64,000 nucleotides of DNA, from positions 13,913,501 to 13,977,500 of the forward strand of contig OX463807.1 in assembly GCA_949825045.1 (NCBI GenBank), given 5' to 3'. Under the pieces are notes generated by a model. The model saw only the letters and a program-made list of their open reading frames with translations. It did no database searches and had not been told where the DNA came from. A program made the translations under genes and the position numbers. This document shows, piece by piece, positions 22,220-31,942 of the stretch. Numbering within the stretch: position 1 is the first letter of the stretch; every line of letters starts with the position of its first letter. The DNA is from Argyresthia goedartella. Its lineage: Eukaryota > Arthropoda > Insecta > Lepidoptera > Argyresthiidae.

Positions 22220-22914
22220 AAATTTGGCCAAATAATTTTGTCGTAGCCAGGCGATATCTGCAGGAGGTCACTCAATTCCTGAACGGTAACCAGGACGCCA
22301 TCGGTACGGCTTAGTCCCGACGAGGGATTGAATGGGTTTTCAGTCCGCCGGGATGTCCTCATTGGGGAGGAATTTTTGAGGCTGCGGTTAAATCGGCTAA
22401 GTCGCACCTGACGAGGATCATCGGTGAGACCTCTCTATGCTTTCAAGAGCTTGCGACGCTGTTCTGTAAAATTGAAATGACACTGAACTCGCGTCCGTTG
22501 TGCCCGCTCAGTTCGGATCCAAATGATTTGGAAGCGTTGACGCCGGGTCACTTCCTGATAGGTCAGCCCCTTAACGCCCTGCCAGAATACCCATTCGGTG
22601 ATGTTAAGTTAAGTCGGTTAACTAGGTGGCAGATGTTGCAGCAGATGGCTCAAGATTTTTGGAAACGTTGGTCCCTTGAGTACTTGCACATCTTGCAGCA
22701 GCGCCTTAAGTGGACTGACCGGACGAGCCCCCCTCAAGTCGGTGATTTGGTGCTGATTAAGGATGCGAACCTGCCATCATTGAGATGGAGACGAGGACGG
22801 ATCGTCAATTTGTACACGGGTCGGGATGGCACGCCTCGATCAGCAGAAGTCAAGGTGGGGGACTCGGTCCTCAAGAGAGCGGTCGCAACACTTTCTCGCC
22901 TTCCTATTGATTAG
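22220..22914 (+). pseudogene. BEL integrase, C-terminal part
   Basis: The BEL frame resumes with NNFVVARRYLQEVTQFL and continues through one in-frame TAG near 22310 to GIEWVFSPPGCPHWGGIFEA, which holds the catalytic E. It then reads MTLNSRPLCPLSSDP, LTPGHFLIGQPL, RWQMLQQMAQDFWKRW and VGDLVLIKDANLPSLRW, the BEL C-terminal domain (DUF5641-like), to a stop at 22912-22914. The length and order match BEL integrase ends. The upstream junction shows a one-base frame discrepancy with 18915. Confidence 0.88.
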
Positions 22915-22945
22915 GGACAGGTTCGGGCCTGTCCGGGCGGGTGAC

Positions 22946-23472
22946 TGTTTAATATTTATGCTTCGGAACGCACCTTTTTTTGTTGCGCGATCGGACCGCG
23001 AGTGATCGGTACGGAACTTGCTAGCTGTCACTTGCATAGAAACGAAATGACGAATTAGAGGTTAACTTTTGCACATGGGAAAAAGTCGGCGCCAGCATCG
23101 GGAAGCTTGGCTGAATGTTAATTATAATAATCACGGAACAATCGTCGGGAAATAAGTAGATTTCACGTCATCGGAGTGAGTGCTTCGTGCTTTGAAAGGT
23201 TGAAGTGATTCGGTGATCAATTCGTCGCGTTCGGATAGCGACCCTTGTGTCGGCAAGCATCACGACGGCGACAGCAGCGGGCTGCGACGAGAGTAAGATT
23301 CGACTCCCAACACCCCCCACCCTGGTGTTCCTCATCCTGTATTCCTGCCTCGAATTGAGCTTTCAAATACCAGTCGACGGCGTCAAGGTCAGTACTGCTT
23401 TGTGACATTCCAATGAAAAACAACCCTACCAAGATTCCACGCCCTGTCGGTTAAGGCGTGGAATTTTAATCA
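22946..23472 (+). repeat. BEL 3' LTR
   Basis: Matches 8287-8814 with eight base differences and one T fewer. GTGAT follows at 23473-23477. Confidence 0.92.
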
Positions 23473-23477
23473 GTGAT

Positions 23478-23876
23478 ATAAATATCGACCTAAAGTTAGA
23501 TTCACAAACAAAAACAAATTATATTAATGAAATGTGCATAGCTGGATTGGAATGTGGCATAAGCCAATACACCCGCGTTGAAAAAAAAGGCGACCTAGTA
23601 ACAAAGTCCTGTATAGATCATGTATTCACGCGAAGTTTGGAAGGACGGTCAGTGCACACAGGCGTAATTACACAATCATTAGCCGATCATTATATAACAA
23701 CTTGCGCCTTTGTGTGCGTGGAATCGTCGTCACGACCCCCACCTTGCGTTAAATATAAATTGGACAATGACCTAGTTCATAAAGAGCTACAGGTGATTGA
23801 TTGGAGCCCAGCGCTCAATTTCACCAATCCAAGCGAAATTTCGAACTTTATTACAGACAAATTTGATCATATATAT
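23478..23876 (+). pseudogene. LINE A ORF2, endonuclease C-terminal half
   Basis: The sequence opens INIDLKLDSQTKTNY, continuing the GD-N-D motif cut at 8286. It then reads SCIDHVFTRSL (the IDH-type block), SLADHYITTCAF (catalytic SDH-like block) and the linker LQVIDWSPALNF to FDHIY at 23876. The frame is open throughout. The next bases belong to the unidentified insert; the following codons of LINE A (NKCKIKIN) are found at 26142. Confidence 0.88.
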
Positions 23877-24420
23877 CGGCGCAACTTTGTCGCGACAGCA
23901 ACGATAAAATTACTTTGATTCTATAATTGCCTAATTAGGATCTTCTTATGATTTTTAATATTTCTATACCGTTCAAAGCTAATCATAGTTTGTCGTGTGT
24001 GACGATTTATCTCTTTTTAATTTATCAGTATTTAGTTCGATAAGCGATACCCATGTACTTCCTTTTTATTCATCACTAAGCAACAGATTAGTGATGAATA
24101 AAAAGTCGTTATGAACGTTATTATTATCTAAATTAGTTTTCGCAATTAATCTATTGTCAAACTAGATTTGTTTACGTAATTAAGCGTTGTCCGATTATAA
24201 AGTGTTTAAAATGCGTACACCGCGTGGTTTGGTGCCAATTCGTTGTTCCGAGAAACCTATTGAGTTTTATTATTATTGTGTGTAAGTGATCTGCAGTTAA
24301 TTGTGTCATTAGCTAAAATCATAAATTGAATTACTTAAGTTAACATTGTGATTAATCTTATAAGCAATGGCTGTTTAATTATTAAGGGTCTCAATGACTA
24401 CAATTTGTAAACGCTGTGAA
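23877..24420 (+). repeat. Direct repeat, left copy (544 bp)
   Basis: Starts CGGCGCAACTTTGTCG and ends AAACGCTGTGAA. It is nearly identical to 25237-25781 with scattered substitutions. It does not start TG or end CA, so it is not a normal LTR. Confidence 0.9.
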
Positions 24421-24522
24421 ACGCTGTTTTTTAATCAACAATATTTTCCATTCCTAGTTGCCTCTACTACCCTGTAAGTATAGGAACAGTGTAGCTGTGA
24501 GAGGTTACAAAACAATTACAAG

Positions 24523-24947
24523 TCCCATTCATTTCAGAGCCCCTGTGTACCACGGTCATTGAACTAGAGCACAGCATTGACCTTAATCCAATATCCTTAA
24601 GAGCCTCTGTGTACCACGGCGTACGAGACCGCCGAGAGTACAGCATCATTCCCTTTAAAACAATCCACAAGAGCAATATTATTTTCCCATTTATTTCAGA
24701 GCCCCTGTGTACCACGGTCATTGACCTAGAGCACAGCATCGACCTTAATCCAATATCCTTTAGAGCCTCTGTGTACCACGGCGTACAAGACCGCCCAGAG
24801 CACAGCATCATTCCCTTTAAAACAATCCACGAGAGCAATATTATTTTCCCATTTATTTCAGAGCCCCTGTGTACCACGGTCATTGACCTAGAGCACAGCA
24901 TCGACCTTAATCCAATATCCTTTTGAGCCTCTGTGTACCACGGCTTC
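24523..24947. repeat. 162-bp minisatellite, about 2.6 units
   Basis: Units begin at 24537, 24699 and 24861 (GAGCCCCTGTGTACCACGG), exactly 162 bases apart. Each unit contains the same motif twice, as GAGCCCCTG and GAGCCTCTG forms, so six copies of the short motif are spaced about 64 and 98 bases apart. Open frames across it on both strands are by-products of the repeat. Confidence 0.92.
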
Positions 24948-25236
24948 ATTCCTATTCCTAAAATACATACAACGTTCGTTGACGTATTGAGACGTTCACC
25001 GAATAATCAATAATTGCAACCTGTCATTATTGTACGATGAGTTTTACAAATGAGACAAACAATTACTTTTAATGCAAATCTTAATTATTAATAACTTTTC
25101 ATTGCCTTCGAAATCATGCCCTTTAAACTAGGTAGTTCGGTGGAAAGATACCTAGTTCAAAAAGAAAAATGTTTCTCCTTCACAGATCAAATTTGGCGGC
25201 TGGTGCAGAGCGCCCACCGCCTCTGAATGGCCGTAT

Positions 25237-25781
25237 CGGCGCAACTTTGTCGCAACAGCAACGATAAAATTACTTTGATTCTATAATTGCCTAATTAGGA
25301 TCTTCTTATGATTTTTAATATTTCTATACCGTTCAAAGCTAATCATAGTTTGTCGTGTGTGACGATTTATCTCTTTTTAATTAATCAGTGTTTAGTTCGA
25401 TAAGCGATACCCATGTACTTCCTGTTTATTCGTCACTAAGCAACAGATTAGTGATGAATAAAAAGTCGTTATGAACGTTATTATCATCTAAATTAGTTTT
25501 CGCAATTAATCTATTGTCAAACTACATTTGTTTACGTAATTAAGCGTTGTCCGATTATAAAGTGTTTGAAATGCGTACACCGCGTGGTTTGGTGCTATTT
25601 CGTTGCTCCGAGAAACCTATTGAGTTTTATTATTATTGTGTGTAAGTGATCTGCAGTTAATTGTGATCATTAGCTTAAATCATAAATTGAATAACTTAAG
25701 TTAACATTGTGATTAATCTTATAAGCAATGGCTGTTTAATTATAAAGGGTCTCAATGACTACAATTTGTAAACGCTGTGAA
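25237..25781 (+). repeat. Direct repeat, right copy (545 bp)
   Basis: Second copy of 23877-24420, preceded by TGAATGGCCGTAT and followed by TCTAGGCAAGAGCG. A perfect 11-bp inverted repeat with a 3-base loop (GTGATGTCAGC / GCTGACATCAC) lies further right, at about 26071-26096. Confidence 0.9.
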
Positions 25782-26141
25782 TCTAGGCAAGAGCGCGCGG
25801 CTTGTTCTGATTGGTGGACGATATACGAGCTTCCACTAAGGTGGCGCTTCGCGCGTTTTTGTTTGCCTTAATTCACCGCGTGCGAAAATACGTCACTCTT
25901 TTGGCGGAGACGTTGCTGTGGGCTGGTCGAAAAATAAATAACGAGCTAAGTATTCTTACTGATTTATTTTCTCTTTGTTATTTTCTTTCATTCCTTTTAG
26001 CTTTCTCTGGCCAATTGTAGCTTCGTTTTTCCCAAGGTGGTTAGGGTCCTAGGTCTCTGGCAGATGATAATCGTGATGTCAGCAATGCTGACATCACAGT
26101 TTCTAAAAACCCTGATGCTGCTCCTCCTTCGTCATATATAT

Positions 26142-26800
26142 AATAAATGTAAAATTAAAATAAATATAACGAATACAAGTAACAGAAAAATATGTAAATG
26201 GATAAATAATAAAGCTAAAAATATGTGTAGTAAAAGGGATGTACTATTACAACTTTGGAAAAAGGATGAACAAAACATGCAAAAGCGTCTTCACTATAAT
26301 ACGTACAGAAACAAGACAAATTAATATTTGAATTCACTAAAACATGATGGTACATAAAAAACGAAGTCACGGAAAATTTCAAAGATTCAAAAAAAATATG
26401 AAAACTCATTAACAGAATATGTGGAAAAATGCCAAAATCAATTGATGAAACTATTTTAAAATCATTTAAATTACCAAAAGAAACCCTTGCCAACAATTTT
26501 GCAAACGAATTTCAGTCGAATGTTAAAAATATTACAATTACTTGCGACACCCCTATATTAAATCTAAATAGCTACGAAAGAAACCCTGATATTGCAATGC
26601 GACTAAAACTTGCTACGAATGAGGTAATACACAAAATATTACAACATCTAAATCACAACAAAAGTCCGGGTTTTGACGGGATTCGGGCAAGTGATCTCAA
26701 ATACATAAATAATGATATAACCCCCGTTATAACCCACCTCATTAACAGCATAAGCATTACCTATAAGATAAAAACTTCATGTCATATCTCAAAAAACATT
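26142..26800 (+). pseudogene. LINE A ORF2, linker and start of reverse transcriptase
   Basis: The first frame reads WINNKAKNMCSKRDVLLQLWKK, typical of the linker between endonuclease and reverse transcriptase. After stops near 26322, the frame at 26429 reads ANNFANEFQSNVKNI and LNHNKSPGFDGIRASDLKYI (the SPGFDGI block that opens the reverse transcriptase) and ITHLINSIS. Similarity fades after about 26775, before the YADD block. At least one frameshift is present. Confidence 0.8.
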
Positions 26801-27589
26801 TTGCTAATAGTGGTGACTGTGAGTATATATTATATGTTTATGAGGTATTTGTTTTTTCTTGTATGTGCTCATAGATACCACTACTACCAAACGCTTGATG
26901 CAAGCTTGTTATTGTTTTTGTCTCAGTTGTAATGAATTATCAATTATTGTTAATTAAACATATCAACCTATTAAGTAAGTAGGCACTCAATTTTACTCCT
27001 TTTCTTGTATATGTGGATCGCGGGCGCGGGGCGGCCCTCACATGCGGGCAGGCGGGAGCGTGTTGTGTGTGCGGACCGACCTCGAACACCACCTAATGTT
27101 AGGAATAGTTATGGATATGGGCAGCTTGCTTGCCTGGCATGATTACCTATTATTTTTAATTTACAAATAAAAATTATATAAGTTCCGAACTCCCAATCAC
27201 TGATAAATCCTGAGGGTTTTTGTGATTATTGCATGAATGTAATAAAGTTAAGCTTATGAAAATAAAAATACTTAAAAAAAAAGATACTTTTTAAGAACTG
27301 TCGAAACAGTCGATTTATATGAGAGTTGTATCGAAATCCGAAACATGACGTCATATTTCGTTGAAATCAAATGCACTCTCCTGGCACAAAATGATGTTAA
27401 TTAATGCCATTGCTTAAAATTATTAACGACTGTGATATTGACGGTCATTTTTCTTGTCTTGCTATCTTGTCTTGCTATCAATTTAAACAGAATTAGTATT
27501 TTTTGTCTACCATTCATGTATCATCTCCATTAGGTATTTTTATACAACTTTGCAGAAAATCCAACAGATGGTACTGTGAATCGCAATTT
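26801..27589. other. Intergenic DNA with a GC-rich island
   Basis: No gene is supported. A short GC-rich stretch (about 27015-27090) stands out from AT-rich sequence. I see no terminal repeats. Confidence 0.4.
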
Positions 27590-27608
27590 GTTTCTTCCGC
27601 TTATATTA

Positions 27609-27792
27609 CTCAAACGGGTCCATAAATCGAAAAATGGTCCTATATTATTATTATTATTATATTTTTAAAAGATATATCCAAAGATACTTCTATTTTATAT
27701 TATACTCTATCCTATAGTATGAGATGTCATTGGATAGATGTTTTAAAAATAATATCAATATGACCATTTTTCGATTTATAGACCCGTTTGAG
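27609..27792. repeat. Foldback with 31-bp inverted arms
   Basis: Arms 27609-27639 and 27762-27792 (CTCAAACGGGTC...) match at 30 of 31 bases when reverse-complemented, with 122 bases between. Weaker inverted similarity extends about 18 bases outward on both sides. It could be a small MITE. No target duplication is clear. Confidence 0.75.
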
Positions 27793-27989
27793 AAAAGAAG
27801 CGTAAGAACCCAAGAGCAATTCACAGCACTATTTGTTGGACTTTGTGAAACAGTGTTTTTTTTCTTCTCTCATTTAAGTATTTTAATTTTGACTGTCTTT
27901 TATCAGGGTAAAAATTTGCCTAACTTGGCAACCTTAAATTCACTCACTCATAGATATACGCCGCCATTACGGTTCCTCAGATTTGTCTT

Positions 27990-28490
27990 ATCGAGACTAC
28001 GTCCGACTTTTTTTATAAGTCCATGTTCACAGCAAAGCAGTTTTCTAATAAGACATAGGTAAGGAATTATACAGCTTTACGGCTTGATACTTGGGACTAT
28101 GCTCTGCAATTCGCATAGTTGGCCGAATTGTATCGACACGAACGTCCTGACGTCTAGTTTTTAATCTTTTTATTTTATCATCTGCTGTTTCTAGATTAGA
28201 TAAATGTTTAGCAAGGTCAGATAGCAGAACATATATATATATAGAGATGGAACTGTCAATAGTCCTAGCTGTTTAAAGTGATCCTTATACGATTCCCATT
28301 GCGGTATTCTAACTATAGTTCTAATAGCTCTCTTTTGTAAAACGAACGCCCTGTTTACATTATATTGGAAACCGTTTCCCCAAAATTGAATGCTGTAGCG
28401 CAGTCTAGACTCAACCAGAGCAAAATATACAGAGATAAGATGTCTTTGGGACACTTCATCTCTCAAACTCCTAAGTGCGTAACTGGCCTA
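27990..28490 (-). pseudogene. LINE reverse transcriptase C-terminal fragment
   Basis: Minus-strand frame 28466-28191 reads LRDEVSQRHLISVYFALVESRL, YSIQFWGNGF and FVLQKRAIRTIV, the thumb-like C-terminal block of APE-type LINEs. A frame change near 28216 continues with RRQDVRVDTIRPTMRIAEHS and AVKLYNSLPMSY to a stop. It is a 5'-truncated, frameshifted copy. Clade unresolved. Confidence 0.75.
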
Positions 28491-28740
28491 AAAATGACGA
28501 CCCGTCCCAACTACCCTCGGGTTTTAAGAGCTTAAGCATGCTTTGTTAACATAAGCCCTGTTAACCCACTAATACATCCCACTATGATCTTCGAGGAGGA
28601 CAGGGCAGCCGCAACTTACTTAAATCATAAATTATAATGTCTTCCCAATTGCTATCCCCATCTGTCGTGAACCAAAGAAATTGGCGGGTGATACTTATAT
28701 AACTTATCAATATCATCTAAGGAAAGGTACAAATTATTTT

Positions 28741-28812
28741 AAGGGTTCCTGCCTGAAGAGTACCAAACGGGACCCTATTACTGACTCCGCGGTCAGCGGG
28801 CTGTATATCATA
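28741..28812 (-). repeat. End fragment of the GGGTTCCGTACC repeat family
   Basis: Read on the minus strand it contains AGTAATAGGGTCCCGTTTGG, the right-end block seen at 4224-4250 and 29213-29230. Only about 70 bases remain. Confidence 0.5.
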
Positions 28813-28840
28813 ACTCGAAACTTAGATAATTTATTATAAG

Positions 28841-29670
28841 TAGGCAAAAATAATGCACTTCTTCAAGACAAACACTTGTTTCTCATAAATGGAGAAAAAT
28901 AAAAATAAATCACATATGATCAACTAAAATAATGAGTAACTGAGTTTGAAAAACCGTTCAAGTACGAGTCTAACTCGCGCAGGAAGGGTTCCGTACCACC
29001 TTACAATGGTAGGAATAGTGTAGAGTGAATAGTTTGGATTTTACATAGCAAAATGTTGTTTACAAAGTTATTGGTGCGGAAAGTAGCCGCACCAATAAAA
29101 CTCCATGTACGTACGTATTGAAAGAATTGTTGTATGGCAGCACCCTTAAATATTTATTTAATTCTGTTTTTTAGTATTTTTTGTTATAACGGCTACAGAA
29201 ATACATCATCGTAATAGGGTCCCGTTTGGCACCCTTCAGCTACGGAACCCTAAAACGTTTTTTTTTTTCTTTCAATTGGTAATTCATGGCAGATTCTCGC
29301 ACAGGAAAACTGAACTCCATAAACTCCAGAGAAGAGAGCACCAAAGAACTCTACGGGGATGTAATTTTTTAAATTTTAGTTTTTTTATGCCACAATGTAC
29401 AATATAAAATAAATCTAATGACAGTATTATAACATAGTATCTATAAGTGCCCATAAGATGTCTCAAATATTTTTTTTACAAAAGAAATAAATAAGAACAA
29501 ACATAAGCTGCAATGAACATAACTTATGAGAAACCAGACTGGACCTCAAACCTCACCGTTTACGAGCATAATTTTTGCACCAGCCATCACCCCTCTCGCC
29601 ATATTTGAGGGAGGGGAGCACCTCGCTACACAGAGCCGTCGCAAGCAAAGACATTTTAGTGAGCATTATA
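28841..29670. repeat. Dispersed repeat, copy 1, interrupted
   Basis: Sequence from TAGGCAAAAATAATGCACTT to about 29670 matches 62862-63427 (for example GGCAGATTCTCGCACAGG, CACAATGTACAATATAAAA, CTACACAGAGCCGTCGCAAGC). Copy 1 has the GGGTTCCGTACC element inserted at 28951-29257. Short minus-strand frames occur, but neither copy keeps a frame long enough to call coding. Confidence 0.8.
28951..29257 (+). repeat. GGGTTCCGTACC repeat, second copy
   Basis: Starts AAACCGTTCAAGTACGAGTC, then GGGTTCCGTACC, shares the internal block with 3871-4279, and ends CTACGGAACCCTAAAACG. It interrupts the dispersed repeat that is whole at 62862-63427. That defines its borders and shows it arrived later. Confidence 0.85.
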
Positions 29671-29917
29671 ATGAACTGTAATAAGAATAGAATAAGAAGA
29701 ATAATTTATTTATCAATTTAGGTTTTACATTATATGTTTGTTACTGTTACCTAAACTAGGCTTAAGACCTGTTAGATAGGCAACAGCTTCTGTACTATTG
29801 TTGACAAAATATTGAATTGGTGTACACATAACTGTTAGTAACCAAAATAATTACTCTTAAATAACAACAATAAACTAATAAAAAGAGACTAAAGGATCAT
29901 CAAATTATACTTCTGGA
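29671..29917. other. Short intergenic DNA
   Basis: AT-rich, no feature recognised. Confidence 0.4.
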
Positions 29918-30243
29918 ATAATAATAATAATAATAATAATAATTTATTTATTCATAAAATCTTACAGTTCAAAGGTGTATATAACAAGAACATAAATTAC
30001 AGATAGGCTACATTATTTTCATACAGCAGACCAACAACCAAGCTAAGCATTAAAAATGCTTGTGTTATGATTACTAGCTGCTCACATTAACACCGTTAGA
30101 GTCTAAACAAAAGTTACAAATTATGTCATGTATGAGAGCATAATATTATGAAATGTGTCCCTCCCTGGGTCGCCGGTGAGAATGCGTGTGAGTGTTGTTT
30201 TTGTTTTGTGTGTATTCAGCTATTTAAAATGTATGTGCGGATT

Positions 30244-30588
30244 TTACTTTATTATAGATAAAATATTTTCAGTTTGCTCGTAGTTTAGTGTTAAAAGCCA
30301 ATTAGTTATAATTTGCTTACATTTAAATTTACATAGACCAAATATACTATGATCTTTATTGATAATGTTATAGAGCCTGGGACCCTGAAAGACGAGAAAT
30401 CTGTTCAAAAAGAAAGTTCTGCTTCTTACAGCAGAACAGACAGCATAATTTCGTCGATTTATACCGATTTCAGTTGAGTAAGGAGTGTAAGAATGTTGTT
30501 TTAGTGTTGTATGTAATATGTACAGTTGTCTGAACAGTTGTGTAGAACTTTCAGTTTCAATTGAGGCTGGGTAACAAGAGCAGAGCAT
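30244..30588 (-). pseudogene. LINE E ORF2 C-terminus
   Basis: The minus-strand frame reads RTFFLNRFLVFQGPRLYNII and ITNWLLTLNYEQTENIL, then a stop. The same end signature (F-RF-F-GP-LYN ... LL-Y-QTE) closes the ORF2 of LINE B and LINE C, so the three belong to related families. Confidence 0.75.
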
Positions 30589-30703
30589 TGATCAGCCTGA
30601 CAGGTTTGAGAACTACTTAAACTTAAGTTATCTATGTTATCAATTAGCTTATCCTTATGTAACACTATATATAAAAGTGCTATAAAAATTAAGTAAGGCG
30701 CTC

Positions 30704-31942
30704 TCAGGCGCCGCCATAATTAATTGAGTTTATGTATCTGTACTCAGCATTTTTCTTGGCCGGACAGTCAGCGTCGCCTGTTTTATGGCTACTTTGCTTT
30801 TTGTAGCGTAGGCATGTTGCGCATTTTGGTAATTCAGATGTTTTTGTGCAGTCGGTCGTCAGGTGCCCTAGTTCGCCGCAATGTCCACAAGTTGGTTTTG
30901 CCTCTTTGCAGGTCTTAGCAGCGTGTCCATACTGCTGACACTTGTAACATCTTGTTACTAGGGTGAAATCTCTTACAGTACACGATGACCAATTGATAAA
31001 AACCCTGTCCTGAGTAATGAGAGCCTTGCGGATTTCGGCAGGTACTTCGATTATATAATTAACGGCATCTGTGTCCTTTTTGCCAGATTTGTGGCTCAGC
31101 TTTATTGAGGTCAAAAATGAGTCTAGCGTCAATTTCGGCATTTTTTCGGCAAGATTTTGTTCAAAGAGACATTTAAAAGCTTCGCTCTCTGTTAGGGAAG
31201 TGGGTACTCCAAAAACAGTGATTCTCGGTCTACGCTTCGAGGGCTCATCCACCTTCAGGCCTGAGGAAGATAGTTGAGAAGCCTGCTTAAGTTTTTCTAT
31301 GTCTTCCTTATAGTCAGTGCTTATAATGACCCCACCGTTTTTTGTCTTGCGAAAACCACGGACGTGGAGTTTCATAACTTCAGGGCGAATAATTTTTTGA
31401 ACTAGATCTTTAGTCTCGTCACTGGTCTTGTTCTGGTCATGAGGGTAAATAGCTACAGAGCTAAGGGTGCTGGGGCGCATAAAGTTGTTGCTACTTTTCT
31501 TGACAATCTCGGCAAAAGAAGTGGAGCCGGAGGTCGCTGTTTTGTAATTATCTTTAATGGCCTCATTAAGTGCTTGTATTTTTATTGATAGGTCCTGATT
31601 TTCTTTCAGCGTCTGAATTGTGGTTTGGGCTTGAAGGGCTTTTTGTTTAAGCGATTGGTATTGGACAGCCATTTGAGATGTCCCATTTCCTATTTTACGG
31701 CACAGATTATTTATTCTCAGTTTTTGTTCCGAGTTAAGTTTTCCTTCGGAGGATATAGAGCATACTTCGTTGAGGCACTTTTCAATCGTGGCCATCCAAT
31801 TCTGTAGTTCACTGGTACGCACAACTTCCATTGTATTTTCATTGTCCTGGGGGTTGTGTTGGCTCTGACATGTAGAAGGGCAGGTCGGGGGTGGTGAACG
31901 GCTGGTGAGGTGGCTCCGGTTGAACGGGCTACCTTCGCTCAT
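30704..31942 (-). CDS. LINE E ORF1: gag-like protein with three zinc knuckles
   Basis: An open frame of 412 residues from the ATG at 31942. The N-terminus is proline/serine rich (residues 1-40). A helical segment follows (about 95-130, LKQKALQAQTTIQTLKENQD), then an RNA-binding-like domain with RRPRITVFGVPTSL. It ends with zinc knuckles CYKCQQYGHAAKTC, CGHCGELGHLTTDC and CATCLRYKKQ...H...C. This is the ORF1 layout of I/Jockey/R1-type LINEs, where the protein coats the element RNA. The frame is unbroken. It should not be mistaken for a cellular CCHC protein; the ORF2 end lies directly downstream. Confidence 0.88.
   Translation of the reverse strand: MSEGSPFNRSHLTSRSPPPTCPSTCQSQHNPQDNENTMEVVRTSELQNWMATIEKCLNEVCSISSEGKLNSEQKLRINNLCRKIGNGTSQMAVQYQSLKQKALQAQTTIQTLKENQDLSIKIQALNEAIKDNYKTATSGSTSFAEIVKKSSNNFMRPSTLSSVAIYPHDQNKTSDETKDLVQKIIRPEVMKLHVRGFRKTKNGGVIISTDYKEDIEKLKQASQLSSSGLKVDEPSKRRPRITVFGVPTSLTESEAFKCLFEQNLAEKMPKLTLDSFLTSIKLSHKSGKKDTDAVNYIIEVPAEIRKALITQDRVFINWSSCTVRDFTLVTRCYKCQQYGHAAKTCKEAKPTCGHCGELGHLTTDCTKTSELPKCATCLRYKKQSSHKTGDADCPAKKNAEYRYINSINYGGA

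Larger units (their letters stand above)
8287..23472 (+). mobile_element. BEL/Pao LTR retrotransposon, internally deleted and nested
   Basis: Two LTRs of 528 and 527 bp start TGTTTAATATT and end ...CA. Aligned by eye they differ at eight bases plus one T in a homopolymer. The span is 15.2 kb only because a Gypsy element (13758-18724) and LINE D (about 18916-22219) are inserted; without them the element is about 6.9 kb. Gag, protease, a reverse transcriptase remnant, RNase H and integrase appear in BEL order. Most of the reverse transcriptase is missing and several frames are broken, so it is not autonomous. The integrase catalytic D, D and E lie in three separate genomic pieces. Confidence 0.9.
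23877..26132. mobile_element. Unidentified 2.26-kb insert with internal direct repeats
   Basis: It is bounded by CATATATAT at 23868-23876 and 26133-26141, and its removal joins LINE A in frame. Inside are two direct repeats of about 545 bp (23877-24420, 25237-25781), a minisatellite between them, and a 351-bp right segment. The ends CGGCGCAACT and CTCCTCCTTCGT are not inverted repeats, and I find no tail or coding region. A 9-bp duplication would suit a Mutator-type element, but the lack of terminal inverted repeats argues against that. The class is unknown. Confidence 0.7.
7013..26800 (+). mobile_element. LINE A: APE-type LINE, split by two later insertions
   Basis: One plus-strand LINE survives in three pieces: 7013-8286 (ORF1 and start of the ORF2 endonuclease), 23478-23876 (end of the endonuclease) and 26142 to about 26800 (linker and start of the reverse transcriptase). 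The pieces join in frame when the BEL element (with GTGAT) and the unidentified insert (with CATATATAT) are removed. This is strong evidence that they were once contiguous. The reverse transcriptase is cut off near 26800 and ORF1 has frame breaks, so the element is dead. The endonuclease and ORF1 style suggest a CR1/Jockey-like lineage. The clade is inferred. Confidence 0.8.

Noticed and set aside
24523..24947. CRISPR-like array
   Set aside because: The spacing is a 162-bp tandem repeat in animal DNA, with no unique spacers and no cas genes.
24467..24949. Open frames of 160 (minus) and 105 (plus) codons
   Set aside because: Both follow the 162-bp minisatellite period, so the protein repeats only mirror the DNA repeat. 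No known motif.
23877..25781. A simple LTR element with 545-bp LTRs
   Set aside because: The repeats do not begin TG or end CA, no primer site follows, and the insertion border lies 351 bases beyond the right repeat.
27724..28062. A 112-codon plus-strand ORF
   Set aside because: It overlaps the right arm of a foldback and the antisense of a LINE fragment, and has no known motif.
30704..31942. Host gene for a CCHC zinc-finger protein
   Set aside because: The layout is that of a LINE ORF1, and an ORF2 C-terminus plus a simple-repeat tail follow directly.
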